Shown here one piece after another: positions 36,621 to 44,936 of a stretch of 64,000 bases of DNA. Both the position numbers and the translations under genes were made by a program. Below the pieces are notes generated by a model. The model searched no databases. It was given only the letters and a program-made list of their open reading frames with translations, and had not been told where the DNA came from. Source of the DNA: Brevundimonas alba (GTDB lineage Bacteria > Pseudomonadota > Alphaproteobacteria > Caulobacterales > Caulobacteraceae); NCBI RefSeq assembly GCF_011927945.1, contig NZ_JAATJM010000001.1:753501-817500 (forward strand), read 5' to 3'. Numbering within the stretch: the first letter of the stretch is position 1; every line of letters begins with the position of its first letter.

Positions 36621-37286
36621 ATGCGAGATATCGCCCTGCCTACCACCCAAACCGAATCCCAGTCCGAGTCCGAAGCGCCCCGCCTGAACCGCCGTCAGGC
36701 CGCCAAGGTCCGCACGCGCCAGAAGGTGCTGGACGCCGCCCGCCAGCTGTTCGCCGAGCGCGGCTACGAGCCCGCCACCATCCGCGACATCGCCAAGGGC
36801 GCGGGCATGTCGACCGGCGCGGTCTTCGCCAATTTCCAGGACAAGGCCGAACTGTTCGAAGCCGTGCTCTCGACCGACATGGTCAAGCTGTCCGAGACCA
36901 TGAAGGCCGCCGCCGCGGCCGAGGGCTCGACCCGCACGCGCCTGCTGGCCGCGCTCGGCGCCGGCTACCATGACTCGCTCGAGCAGCTGCCGCTGGTGCA
37001 GGCCGTGATCGCCCGCTCGTGGTTCCAGCCGGTCGCCGCCGAGATGCGCACCCGCGACGCCATCAAGCCGATCCTGTCGGTCGTCACCGACACCCTGCAG
37101 GCCGGGGTGCGCGAGGGCGAGCTGCGCCAGGACGCCGACGTGCGGCTGCTGTCGGAGCTGATCTACGACGCCTTCCTGTCCAACTACCGCCGCGCCGCCT
37201 ACGACGGCTGGGCCATGGCCCAGCTGACCGAACGCATGGGCAAGCAGGTCGACGTGATCCTCGCCGGCGCCGTCTCGCGGCAGTAG
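36621..37286 (+). CDS. TetR/AcrR family transcriptional regulator
   Basis: A 221-residue repressor-type protein. The helix-turn-helix lies at about residues 30-75 (KVLDAARQLFAERGYEPATIRDIAKGAGMSTGAVFANFQDKAELF, divided by the usual turn). The C-terminal two-thirds is a helical ligand-binding and dimerisation domain. The N-terminal 25 residues are Thr/Ser/Glu-rich and disordered. The 211-base upstream region has no clear palindrome. It converges with the Rieske oxygenase gene, so its target is not obvious from context. Confidence 0.88.
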   Translation: MRDIALPTTQTESQSESEAPRLNRRQAAKVRTRQKVLDAARQLFAERGYEPATIRDIAKGAGMSTGAVFANFQDKAELFEAVLSTDMVKLSETMKAAAAAEGSTRTRLLAALGAGYHDSLEQLPLVQAVIARSWFQPVAAEMRTRDAIKPILSVVTDTLQAGVREGELRQDADVRLLSELIYDAFLSNYRRAAYDGWAMAQLTERMGKQVDVILAGAVSRQ

Positions 37287-37336
37287 TCGCGGCTACAACC
37301 CCAATGCCTTGAAGGCCGCGGCGCCCGCCGCGGCCT

Positions 37337-38455
37337 TCAGCTTTTCCAGCGCAGCGTCGCCGGCTTGACCGGGTTGGCGAAGGCGCGGCCCTCGGCGCGG
37401 CTCTTGGCCCATTCGCGCTTGAGCTGCTGGTACCATTTGGCCTGTTTGTCGGCGTCGTCGATCCAGAGCAGGGCGGGGTCGTAGCGCAGGCCCTCGTTCT
37501 GCAGGTTCACCATGCCGCCGTCCTGTTTGAGGAAGGCGACCACGCCCATGCGCAGGAAGGGCTTGGCGATGTTGAACACCCAGTGATCGGACCAGAAGAT
37601 CTGGGTGATCGTGGTCCGGTTGTCCGAGCGCGGCGTCAGACAGGTCAGGGCCAGCACCTGTTTTTCGCCGACCTGGATGTGCTCCCAGCGATAGCCCGGC
37701 AGGCGGAAGGTGATTTCGGTCGCCGGGGCGCCGCCGAGGATCTTGTAGGCGCGGCTGTTCGACGATGGGGCGTGGCGGACCATGGCGAAGCCCAGTTCGC
37801 GCGGCTCGAAGGCCTTGGCCTTTTCGTGCATCGAATGCTCGGAGCGCCACCACCACTGCTGATGCACATAGGGGCCGTGGGCGGGATCCATCAGGCCGAC
37901 GACCGCGTGGTCGATGTGGGCCTCGAAATCCATCCACTCGACCAGCTTGGCGCCGCCGCCGACCACGCCGGGGAAGACCGGCGGCTCGTGATCCGGCTCG
38001 GCCGGGAGGCGCGGGTCGGACGGGACCCAGACGAACACCATGCCCTGACTCTCGCGCACCGGATAGGAACGGACGCGGATGCGCTCCGGCTCATAGGCCT
38101 GATCCTCGACCAGCGAGGGGATGGCGGCGCAGACGCCGTCCGGGCGGAAGCGCCAGCCGTGGTAGCAGCACTCGATCGTCTCCCCCTCGCCCGGCTTCTC
38201 GACCAGCCGGCCGGCCGACAGCGGCGCGGCGCGGTGGGGGCAGATGTCGCGCATGGCATAGACCTGTCCCGCACGGGTCCGGCCGATCAGAACCGGCTCG
38301 CCCAGCAGCTCGTGCCGCTTGAGCGAAGCCGCCTCGACGTCGCGCGACAGGGCGACGAAATACCAGGTGTCGAGCACGAACCCCTTGCCGAAGGCGGCCA
38401 GCTGGGCTCGTGTATCGGCGGACGGGGTGGCGGCGAGGCTCTCGGGAGGCGTCAT
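37337..38455 (-). CDS. Rieske-type aromatic ring-hydroxylating oxygenase, alpha subunit
   Basis: A 372-residue oxygenase. The Rieske [2Fe-2S] ligands are Cys72-x-His74 in CPHRAAPLS and Cys96-x2-His99 in ECCYHGWRF. The catalytic domain keeps the mononuclear iron site around HIDHAVVGLMDPAHGPYVHQ. It resembles VanA-type and other single-component demethylase/hydroxylases, which need a separate reductase; none is adjacent. ATG at 38455 is preferred (MTPPESLAATPSADTR); the upstream extension would overlap the operator-like palindrome. Its substrate is unknown. Confidence 0.88.
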   Translation of the reverse strand: MTPPESLAATPSADTRAQLAAFGKGFVLDTWYFVALSRDVEAASLKRHELLGEPVLIGRTRAGQVYAMRDICPHRAAPLSAGRLVEKPGEGETIECCYHGWRFRPDGVCAAIPSLVEDQAYEPERIRVRSYPVRESQGMVFVWVPSDPRLPAEPDHEPPVFPGVVGGGAKLVEWMDFEAHIDHAVVGLMDPAHGPYVHQQWWWRSEHSMHEKAKAFEPRELGFAMVRHAPSSNSRAYKILGGAPATEITFRLPGYRWEHIQVGEKQVLALTCLTPRSDNRTTITQIFWSDHWVFNIAKPFLRMGVVAFLKQDGGMVNLQNEGLRYDPALLWIDDADKQAKWYQQLKREWAKSRAEGRAFANPVKPATLRWKS

Positions 38456-38520
38456 GGCCGCTATTCTAGGCCGTCCGGCGCGGTTCCCGCCAGACGCCGG
38501 AAGCGTGTTCACGAAAAGTG

Positions 38521-38535
38521 CTTTACATTGTAAAG
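38521..38535. promoter_or_regulatory. perfect 15-bp palindrome between divergent genes, candidate operator
   Basis: CTTTACATTGTAAAG is a perfect palindrome with 7-base arms around a central T. It sits in the 122-base gap between the Rieske oxygenase (minus, starts 38455) and the exported alpha/beta hydrolase (plus, starts 38578), 43 bases upstream of the latter. The core TACA-N-TGTA resembles operators of BlaI/CopY-type and other winged-helix repressors, although those usually have two central bases. Confidence 0.45.
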
Positions 38536-38577
38536 TTGATGACCTATTCGGCTGCAACGCCTCTGGAGAGTGATCCG

Positions 38578-39525
38578 ATGAAATCCGCCCTGACCGCCGT
38601 GATGGCCGCCGCCGTGCTGATCAGCCCCGCGCTCGCCGCCCCCGCCTGCGCCCAGGACAGCCACGCCGCCCACGCGCAGGCCGGCGGTCACGGACATCAG
38701 CATGCGGACTTCGAGTCCGGCCGCTTCCATGTCCGCATCGACGGGCCGGAGCATCCGGTCGGCGACGTCATCCTGATCCCCGGGCTGTCGTCCTCGCCCG
38801 AGGTCTGGGACGCGCTGACGGATCAGCTCAAAGGCCGCTATCGCGTCCATCGCATCCACGTTCAGGGCTTCGCCGGGGCTCCGGCCGAGGCCAACGCCGA
38901 GGGGCCCGTCGCGGCGCCCGTGGCCGAAGACATCGCCCGCTACATCCGCGAGCAGCATCTGGAGAAGCCTGCGGTGATCGGCCACTCGATGGGCGGGACC
39001 ATCGGCATGATGCTGGCTGCCCGGCATCCCGACAACGTCGGCAAGCTGATGGTCGTCGACATGATGCCGTTCATGGGCGCGATGTTCGGCGCCCCCGGCG
39101 CGACGGCGGAAAGCGTCGCTCCGGTCGCCGACCAGATCTACGCCGGCATGAGCACGGGACCGGAAGACGCCTACCGCGCCCAGTCCGCCGCCGCCGTCAC
39201 CGGAATGATCGCGACGGAAGCCGCCCGCGCAGGTCCGCTGGAGGACGCCGCCAACAGCGACCGCCGGGTCTCCGCCTCGGCCTTCCGCGAGCTGATCGTC
39301 ACCGACCTGCGGCCCGAGCTGGCCCACATCACCGCCCCGACGACGGTGCTCTACGTCAAGTTCAACGACCCGCGCATGACGCCCGAGATCACCGACGGCA
39401 TCTACCGTGCGTCGTTCTCGACGATGCCCGGCGCAACGCTGAAGCGGATCGACGACAGCGCCCACTTCATCATGCTGGACCAGCCGGCGATCTTCGCCGC
39501 CGAGGTGAACGCGTTTTTAGAATAG
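38578..39525 (+). CDS. exported alpha/beta hydrolase
   Basis: A 315-residue protein with a signal peptide (MKSALTAVMAAAVLISPALA, cut near ACAQ/D) and a His-rich stretch after it (HAAHAQAGGHGHQHADF). The hydrolase fold has the oxyanion segment LIPGLSSSPEVWD, the nucleophile elbow GHSMGGT, and late DD..AHFIMLDQPAIF giving the catalytic histidine in SAHFIM. It probably hydrolyses an ester in the periplasm; the substrate is unknown. The His-rich N-terminus could bind metal. The upstream palindrome at 38521-38535 may control it. ATG at 38578 follows TGGAGAGTGATCCG. Confidence 0.85.
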   Translation: MKSALTAVMAAAVLISPALAAPACAQDSHAAHAQAGGHGHQHADFESGRFHVRIDGPEHPVGDVILIPGLSSSPEVWDALTDQLKGRYRVHRIHVQGFAGAPAEANAEGPVAAPVAEDIARYIREQHLEKPAVIGHSMGGTIGMMLAARHPDNVGKLMVVDMMPFMGAMFGAPGATAESVAPVADQIYAGMSTGPEDAYRAQSAAAVTGMIATEAARAGPLEDAANSDRRVSASAFRELIVTDLRPELAHITAPTTVLYVKFNDPRMTPEITDGIYRASFSTMPGATLKRIDDSAHFIMLDQPAIFAAEVNAFLE

Positions 39526-39643
39526 CCCCGCCAAGGGCCATGCTTTCGGCGGAAACGTCCTTCACGGTCTCGTGACGACGTGAGGGGCGTTTGCGCATGT
39601 CCGGCGAACGGCTAAGACCGCAGCTGGACAGGATGAGGTTTCG

Positions 39644-41767
39644 ATGGCGGGTTCCGGCTTCAGCTTCGGACGCGGCGGCAACGGCCAGCCGAAACCGGCG
39701 CGCACGCCCGTGCAGCGGCTGATCTACTGGGGTTCGGTGCTGGCGATCTGGGGGGTTATCTTCCTGGTCGTCTTCTTCGCCGTTTTCGCGCGCGACCTGC
39801 CCGACACCTCGACCCTGTACAATGTCGATCGTCAGCCCTCGATCACCTACCTCGACCGCAATGGGGCCCTGATCGCGGTGCGCGGCACCCAGCAGGCCCC
39901 GCCGGCGGACCTGGACGCCCTGCCCGACTACGTTCCGGCGGCCTTCATCGCCATCGAGGACCGGCGCTTCTACCACCACCCCGGCTTCGACCCCGTCGGC
40001 ATGAGCCGCGCCATCGCGGCCAACATGCGCGCCGGGCGCGTGGTTCAGGGCGGCTCGACCCTGACCCAGCAGCTGGCCAAGAACCTGTTCCTGTCTCCGG
40101 ACCAGAACATGAAGCGCAAGGTTCAGGAGCTGATGCTGGCGGTCTGGCTGGAGATGAAATTCTCCAAGAAAGAGATCCTCGCCCTCTATCTGAACCGCGT
40201 CTATTTCGGCGCCGGCGCCTACGGCATCGAGGCGGCGTCGCAGCGCTATTTCGACAAGAGCGCCAAACAGCTGACCGTTGGCGAGGCGGCCCTGCTGGCC
40301 GGCCTGCTGAAGGCCCCCTCGCGCTACTCGCCGGTGTCCGAGAGCGAGCGCGCCGCCACCCGCGCCACCGTGGTCCTGAACGAGATGGTCGAGGCCGGCG
40401 TGATCACTCCGGCCCAGCGCGCCCAAGCCGTGACCGAGCCGGTGCGGGTGTCGCGCACCCTCGCCAGCCAGCACGCCCAGTATTTCATCGACTGGCTGGA
40501 CAAGCAGATCCGCGAACTGGTCGGCGAACCGACCGAGGACATGATCGTCGAGACCACCCTCGACCTGACCCTGCAGACCTCGGCCGAGCGGGCGGTGCGC
40601 CGCATCCTCGACCGCGACCGCTCCAAGGGCGTGCAGCAGGCCGCACTCGTGGCGTTGGACGGTGAAGGCCGGGTGCGCGCCATGATCGGCGGTGCCTCCT
40701 ATGCCGACAGCCAGTTCAACCGCGCCACCGATGCCCGCCGCCAAGCTGGGTCGGCGTGGAAGCCCTTCGTCTATCTGACCGCGCTGGAGAGCGGCTACAC
40801 GCCCCAGAGCCGGGTCAACGACGCCCCGATCCGCATCGGCAACTGGTCTCCCCGCAACTATTCCGGCGGATATGCCGGCGAGATGACCATGGCCAACGCC
40901 GTGGCCCAATCGACCAATACGATCGCGGCGGGCATGGCCGATCAGGTCGGCCGCGACAACGTCGCCCGCACCGCCCGGCGGCTGGGCATCAGCTCGCGCA
41001 TCGGTCTGGAGCCCGCCATGGCGCTGGGTGCGGTGGAGGTCTCGCCGCTCGAGATGGCCCAGGCCTATGACGCCTTCGCCAACGGCGGCAAACGCGTCCG
41101 TGCCTACGGCATCAGCCGCATCCGCACGCCGCAGGGCCGGGTGATCTACCAGCGGGCCAGCCGCGAGGCCGGGCCGGTTCAGGCGATCTCGAACCCGTTC
41201 CTCTACTATATGAACCAGATGCTGCGCGGGGTGATGACCTCCGGCACCGGGCGGTCTGCGGCGATCTCCGGACGGGACACGGCGGGCAAGACCGGCACGA
41301 CCTCGGACTACAAGGACGCCTGGTTCGTCGGCTACACCGGCGGCTTCGTCACGGCCGTCTGGGTCGGCAAGGACGACAACTCCGCCATGCGCGGCGTCAC
41401 CGGCGGCTCGTCGCCGGCGGCCATCTGGCGCGGCTTCATGGAGGCGGCCCTGCCGCGCCTGAACGCCCCGGCCATCCCCAACGGCCCGGCCATGCCCGAG
41501 GGCTGGCAGCCGCCCAGCCCGGTCGAGAGCCTGATCGGCCAGATCGGCGATCTGTTCGGCGACAACCCGCCCGGCGACGACGCCGTCGATCCGCTGGACG
41601 AGTCCCTGCTGGACGGTGCGCCGCCCCAGCGCGAGCCCGCCGCGCCCCGCCGCGAGCAGCCGGCCGTCCTGCGTCCGACCCAGCCCCAGCCCCAGCGCGA
41701 ACAACCGGCGCCCCAGCCGCAGCCCGCGCCGCCGCCGGAAAAGAAGGCGGACCCGCTGTTCTTCTAG
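39644..41767 (+). CDS. bifunctional penicillin-binding protein (PBP1 family)
   Basis: A 707-residue peptidoglycan synthase. One N-terminal membrane helix (about residues 27-50) is followed by a GT51 glycosyltransferase domain with the catalytic Glu105 in EDRRFYHHPGFD and QGGSTLTQQLAKNLF, then a transpeptidase domain with Ser370-x-x-Lys373 (GSAWKPF), SxN in QSTNT, and KTGTT from Lys549. The C-terminal 90 residues are a Pro/Gln/Arg-rich tail (QREPAAPRREQPA) that is likely disordered. The protein polymerises and cross-links glycan strands at the membrane. Its stop is only three bases from the convergent lipoprotein gene. Confidence 0.93.
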   Translation: MAGSGFSFGRGGNGQPKPARTPVQRLIYWGSVLAIWGVIFLVVFFAVFARDLPDTSTLYNVDRQPSITYLDRNGALIAVRGTQQAPPADLDALPDYVPAAFIAIEDRRFYHHPGFDPVGMSRAIAANMRAGRVVQGGSTLTQQLAKNLFLSPDQNMKRKVQELMLAVWLEMKFSKKEILALYLNRVYFGAGAYGIEAASQRYFDKSAKQLTVGEAALLAGLLKAPSRYSPVSESERAATRATVVLNEMVEAGVITPAQRAQAVTEPVRVSRTLASQHAQYFIDWLDKQIRELVGEPTEDMIVETTLDLTLQTSAERAVRRILDRDRSKGVQQAALVALDGEGRVRAMIGGASYADSQFNRATDARRQAGSAWKPFVYLTALESGYTPQSRVNDAPIRIGNWSPRNYSGGYAGEMTMANAVAQSTNTIAAGMADQVGRDNVARTARRLGISSRIGLEPAMALGAVEVSPLEMAQAYDAFANGGKRVRAYGISRIRTPQGRVIYQRASREAGPVQAISNPFLYYMNQMLRGVMTSGTGRSAAISGRDTAGKTGTTSDYKDAWFVGYTGGFVTAVWVGKDDNSAMRGVTGGSSPAAIWRGFMEAALPRLNAPAIPNGPAMPEGWQPPSPVESLIGQIGDLFGDNPPGDDAVDPLDESLLDGAPPQREPAAPRREQPAVLRPTQPQPQREQPAPQPQPAPPPEKKADPLFF

Positions 41768-41770
41768 GGT

Positions 41771-42181
41771 CTAGAGGCCGTCGATCTTGCGCAGGGGGTC
41801 GCCCCGAAACCCGACCATCGTCCAGACCTCGCGGAAATAGCGGTGGGCGCGCTCGCGATCCTCGGTGGCGAACTCATCCACCTGTTGAACGGCGGACTGG
41901 ATCAGGGGCAGCAGTTCGGCTTCGGACAGTGAGCCCGCCGGTTGCGCCAGCACCTGATCGATCAGCTCGTTCACGTCGGCGTTGAGCGGCGCGACGTCTT
42001 CCGGAGTGTCGGCTCCCATGTATCCAGACAGGAGTTGAGGCCGGAACTTCGCCTCTGACCGCAACTCGACGAGTGCGGAACGCCCGTCCCCATTTGAGAC
42101 GGGCTCGCCTTGAGGGCCCGAACTGCACGCCGCAACCGCAGCGGCGAGAAGCAGGGTCGCGGTGAACATCAGGCGTCGCAT
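41771..42181 (-). CDS. hypothetical lipoprotein
   Basis: A 136-residue protein with a lipoprotein signal peptide: MRRLMFTATLLLAAAVAACSS, the acylated cysteine being Cys19. The mature part is mostly helical, with LNADVNELIDQVLAQPAGS and ends in RYFREVWTMVGFRGDPLRK. The last segment is reminiscent of DUF4844 but I am not certain. ATG at 42181 is selected because it alone gives a signal peptide. It lies about 45 bases behind the YgjP-like gene and is probably cotranscribed with it. Confidence 0.72.
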   Translation of the reverse strand: MRRLMFTATLLLAAAVAACSSGPQGEPVSNGDGRSALVELRSEAKFRPQLLSGYMGADTPEDVAPLNADVNELIDQVLAQPAGSLSEAELLPLIQSAVQQVDEFATEDRERAHRYFREVWTMVGFRGDPLRKIDGL

Positions 42182-42225
42182 CAGCCAAGCGTATCCTTGC
42201 TGATCAACGGTTGTCCAACGGGTGG

Positions 42226-42942
42226 TCAGCGCCCCACCGCGTGCAGCGCGGGGCCGTTGTCCCTGAGCCATTTCCGGTGCGGACGATGGTCGCCGATCAG
42301 CCGCTCGACCACCGACCAGTAGGCCGGGCTGTGGTCCGCGTGGACCAGATGCGCCACCTCGTGGGCGGCCAGATAGTCGATCACCGGCGGCGGGGCCATG
42401 ATCACCCGCCAGCTGTAGCGGATGGTCCGGTTGTGCGGGCTGCAAGAGCCCCAGCGCGACCTCGGGTCGGCGATGGACATCTTCACGGGCCGGAGCCCGA
42501 GCGTGCGCAGATGCACATCGGTCCGCGCCTGAAGCGTGTCCCGCGCCACCCGTTTGAACAGGTTCTCGACCCGCCGCGCGAAGGCCTCGCCCTCGCCGCC
42601 CGAGACGATCAGCGGGCCCTCCTCGTCCTCCGTCAGCCGGGCCGCGCCGGCGCCGCCGGTCGAGGCCAGACGTGTCGGTCGGCCGAACAGGGAGACGGTG
42701 GCGCCGGGCTCAAGCGGCGCGCCTTGTGGCCGTTCCGCCAGCCGCTCGCGCATCCACGAGGCCTTGGTGCGGGCGAAGGCGACGACCTCGCCCAGCTTGC
42801 GCTCGGACGGGGCGATCAGCACCGCCTCGCCGGCGCGCCCGTCGATGCGGATCGACAGGCGGCGGGCGCGCGGATTGACCGACAGCCGGGCCGGAACGCC
42901 GACGGCGTCAGGCGGCAGCCGCTGGCCGTTCCGGTACTGCAC
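42226..42942 (-). CDS. YgjP-like (M48/DUF45 type) metallopeptidase
   Basis: A 238-residue soluble zinc metallopeptidase-like protein. The zinc site is HEVAH with His194 and His198, followed by VHADHSPAYW, the pattern HExxH-x-x-H-x-x-H of the YgjP family. RWGSCSPHNRTIRYSWR and the N-terminal RARRLSIRIDG are also typical. The substrate of this family is not established. Its start overlaps phaZ by 35 bases, so its frame begins within the depolymerase gene. It is on the minus strand in a run phaZ, this gene, lipoprotein. Confidence 0.88.
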   Translation of the reverse strand: MQYRNGQRLPPDAVGVPARLSVNPRARRLSIRIDGRAGEAVLIAPSERKLGEVVAFARTKASWMRERLAERPQGAPLEPGATVSLFGRPTRLASTGGAGAARLTEDEEGPLIVSGGEGEAFARRVENLFKRVARDTLQARTDVHLRTLGLRPVKMSIADPRSRWGSCSPHNRTIRYSWRVIMAPPPVIDYLAAHEVAHLVHADHSPAYWSVVERLIGDHRPHRKWLRDNGPALHAVGR

Positions 42943-44188
42943 AGACAGCCTCGTTATGGGCGATGAAGTCCCGGACCCGCGGATAGATGTCGTCGCGGAA
43001 GCGGCGGCCGTTGAAGACGCCGTAGTGGCCGACTTCCGGGTGGACGTACAGGGTGCGACGATCCTCGGGCACGCCCGTGCACAGCGTATGCGCCGCCTGG
43101 GTCTGACCCACGCCCGAGATGTCGTCCTTCGCGCCCTCGACCGTCATCAGGCCAATGTCCGTGATCCTTGTCAGATCGACCTTGCGTCCACGGTGTTCCA
43201 GCAGGCCGCGCGGCAGCAGGTGCTGCTGGAAGACGATGTCGATGGTCTGGAGGTAGAACTCTTCCGACAGGTCCAGCACCGACAGGTATTCGTCGTAGAA
43301 TTCCTCGTGCTTGTGGGCCCCGTCGCCGTCGCCCGAGACCAGGTCGCGGAAATACTCCCAGTGGGCGTCGACGTGCTTGTCCTCGTTCATCGACATGAAG
43401 CTGTAGAGCTGGACGAAGCCCGGATAGACCCGCCGTCCAAAGCCCGGATAGGGCCAGGGCACGGTGTGGATCATGTTCGACCTGAACCAGGTGAAGGGCT
43501 TTTCCTCGGCCAGCTGGTTGGTCACCGTCGGCGACAGGCGCGCGTCGATCGGCGAGCCCATGAAGGTCATCGACGCCGGGCGGTTCGGATCCTCGTCCTC
43601 GGCCATCAGGGCGCAGGCGGCCAGCACCGGCGGCCCCGGCTGGCAGACGCCGACGACGTGCGCCCGCGGCCCGATCACCCCCAGCATCGTCCGGACGTGA
43701 TCGATGTAATCGAAGAAGTCGAACCGCCCCTCCAGCATCGGCACCTGCCGCGCATTGGTCCAGTCGGTGACGTAGACGTCGTGGTCCTGCAGGAAGGCCT
43801 CGACCGTGCCGCGCAGCAGGGTGGCGTAGTGGCCGGACAGGGGGGCGACGATCAGCACGGCGGGCGCCGCCGTCGGCTTGCCGGCGCGTTTCAGGTCGCC
43901 GACGTGCCGGGCGAACCGGACCAGCCGGCACCAGGGCGAGGACCAGACCACCTGTTCGGTCGTGCGGACCGGGCGGTTGGCGACGGTGACGACCTCGAGG
44001 CCCCAGCCGGGCTTGCCGTAGCGGCGCGTAACGCTCTCGAACAGCTCGGCCGAGGCATAGGCCGTCCGCCCCAGGGCGGTGTCGGCGGCCGGATTGAGCG
44101 GAGAACTCCAGAACTGGCGGGCCATCTGGGCCCCGAACCGGAACGGCGTCGCCGAGGCGTAGGCGAGCTCGTGAAGCGAATACAGCAT
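42908..44188 (-). CDS. phaZ: intracellular polyhydroxyalkanoate depolymerase
   Basis: A 426-residue depolymerase that breaks down stored polyhydroxybutyrate. The catalytic nucleophile is Cys182 in VGVCQPGPPV, the cysteine form of the lipase box used by intracellular PHB depolymerases; the opening MLYSLHELAYASATPFRFGA, the HVYVTDW-like VYVTDWTNARQVPM and the late VEGAKDDISGVGQT with GHYGVFNGRRFRDDIYP (catalytic His) match this family. ATG at 44188. It fits with the hydroxybutyryl-CoA dehydrogenase in the window. The last residues AVPERPAAAA are a low-complexity tail that overlaps the next gene. Confidence 0.88.
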   Translation of the reverse strand: MLYSLHELAYASATPFRFGAQMARQFWSSPLNPAADTALGRTAYASAELFESVTRRYGKPGWGLEVVTVANRPVRTTEQVVWSSPWCRLVRFARHVGDLKRAGKPTAAPAVLIVAPLSGHYATLLRGTVEAFLQDHDVYVTDWTNARQVPMLEGRFDFFDYIDHVRTMLGVIGPRAHVVGVCQPGPPVLAACALMAEDEDPNRPASMTFMGSPIDARLSPTVTNQLAEEKPFTWFRSNMIHTVPWPYPGFGRRVYPGFVQLYSFMSMNEDKHVDAHWEYFRDLVSGDGDGAHKHEEFYDEYLSVLDLSEEFYLQTIDIVFQQHLLPRGLLEHRGRKVDLTRITDIGLMTVEGAKDDISGVGQTQAAHTLCTGVPEDRRTLYVHPEVGHYGVFNGRRFRDDIYPRVRDFIAHNEAVCAVPERPAAAA

Positions 44189-44271
44189 GCGTGTCCTGAG
44201 ACGGCCCCCGCCGTTATATGGCAGGGCACCATAGAACGCGCCGCACTGCAAAAAGATTATCGCTGATCACT

Positions 44272-44913
44272 TTATGTTGGCGAGGCCTGCGCGGGCGCGG
44301 CCATGGCGCGTTCGATCACCTGAGCCGACTTCTCGGGTCCCAGCTCTTCGGCCACCGCCGTGCGGAAACGGCCGTCGGGGCCCATCAGATAGACCGTCAG
44401 CGAGTGGTTCATGGTGTAGTCCTCGCCCTCTCCGACCTTCTGGAAATAGGCCTTGTAGGCGTTGGCGGCGGCGCGGACCTGCTCAGGCGTGCCGGTCAGG
44501 CCGATGACGCCCTCCGGGAAACCATCGGTGGACAGGTAGTCCTTCAGGGCCTGCGGCGTGTCGCGCCCGGGATCGACGCTGACGAAGACGATCTGCAGAT
44601 CCTTCGCCTTGTCGCCGAGCCGCTTCTTCGTGGCGTCCAGCGCCTGCAGTGTGGTCGGGCAATAGTCGGGGCACCAGGTGAAGCCGAAGAAGACCAGCGA
44701 CCACTTGCCCTGAAGCATGGACTGATCCACCGGCTGGCCGTCCTGATTGACCAGCTGGAACGGGCCGCCGATGTCCGCCTGCCCGCTGGAGATCACTTCT
44801 CCGGGCTGCAGCCCCCCGGCCGGTCGGTTGACGAGCACCAGCGTCACCACCAGCAGGGCGGCGGCGATGGCGGCGCAGGCGCCGGCGAACAGCAGGATGG
44901 AACGGCGCGGCAT
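44272..44913 (-). CDS. SCO/SenC/PrrC family protein
   Basis: A 213-residue membrane-anchored thioredoxin-fold copper chaperone. One N-terminal helix (about residues 8-28) and then the copper site Cys81-Pro-Asp-Tyr-Cys85 in WCPDYCPTT with His170 in MNHSLTV. It delivers copper to cytochrome oxidase or keeps it reduced; in the SenC/RegB/RegA arrangement it is thought to feed redox state to the sensor kinase. ATG at 44913 is preferred to GTG one codon earlier. Only 23 bases separate it from the divergent regB start, so promoters must lie inside one of the two genes. Confidence 0.9.
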   Translation of the reverse strand: MPRRSILLFAGACAAIAAALLVVTLVLVNRPAGGLQPGEVISSGQADIGGPFQLVNQDGQPVDQSMLQGKWSLVFFGFTWCPDYCPTTLQALDATKKRLGDKAKDLQIVFVSVDPGRDTPQALKDYLSTDGFPEGVIGLTGTPEQVRAAANAYKAYFQKVGEGEDYTMNHSLTVYLMGPDGRFRTAVAEELGPEKSAQVIERAMAAPAQASPT

Positions 44914-44936
44914 CACGACCCCCGGCAGGACGCGCC

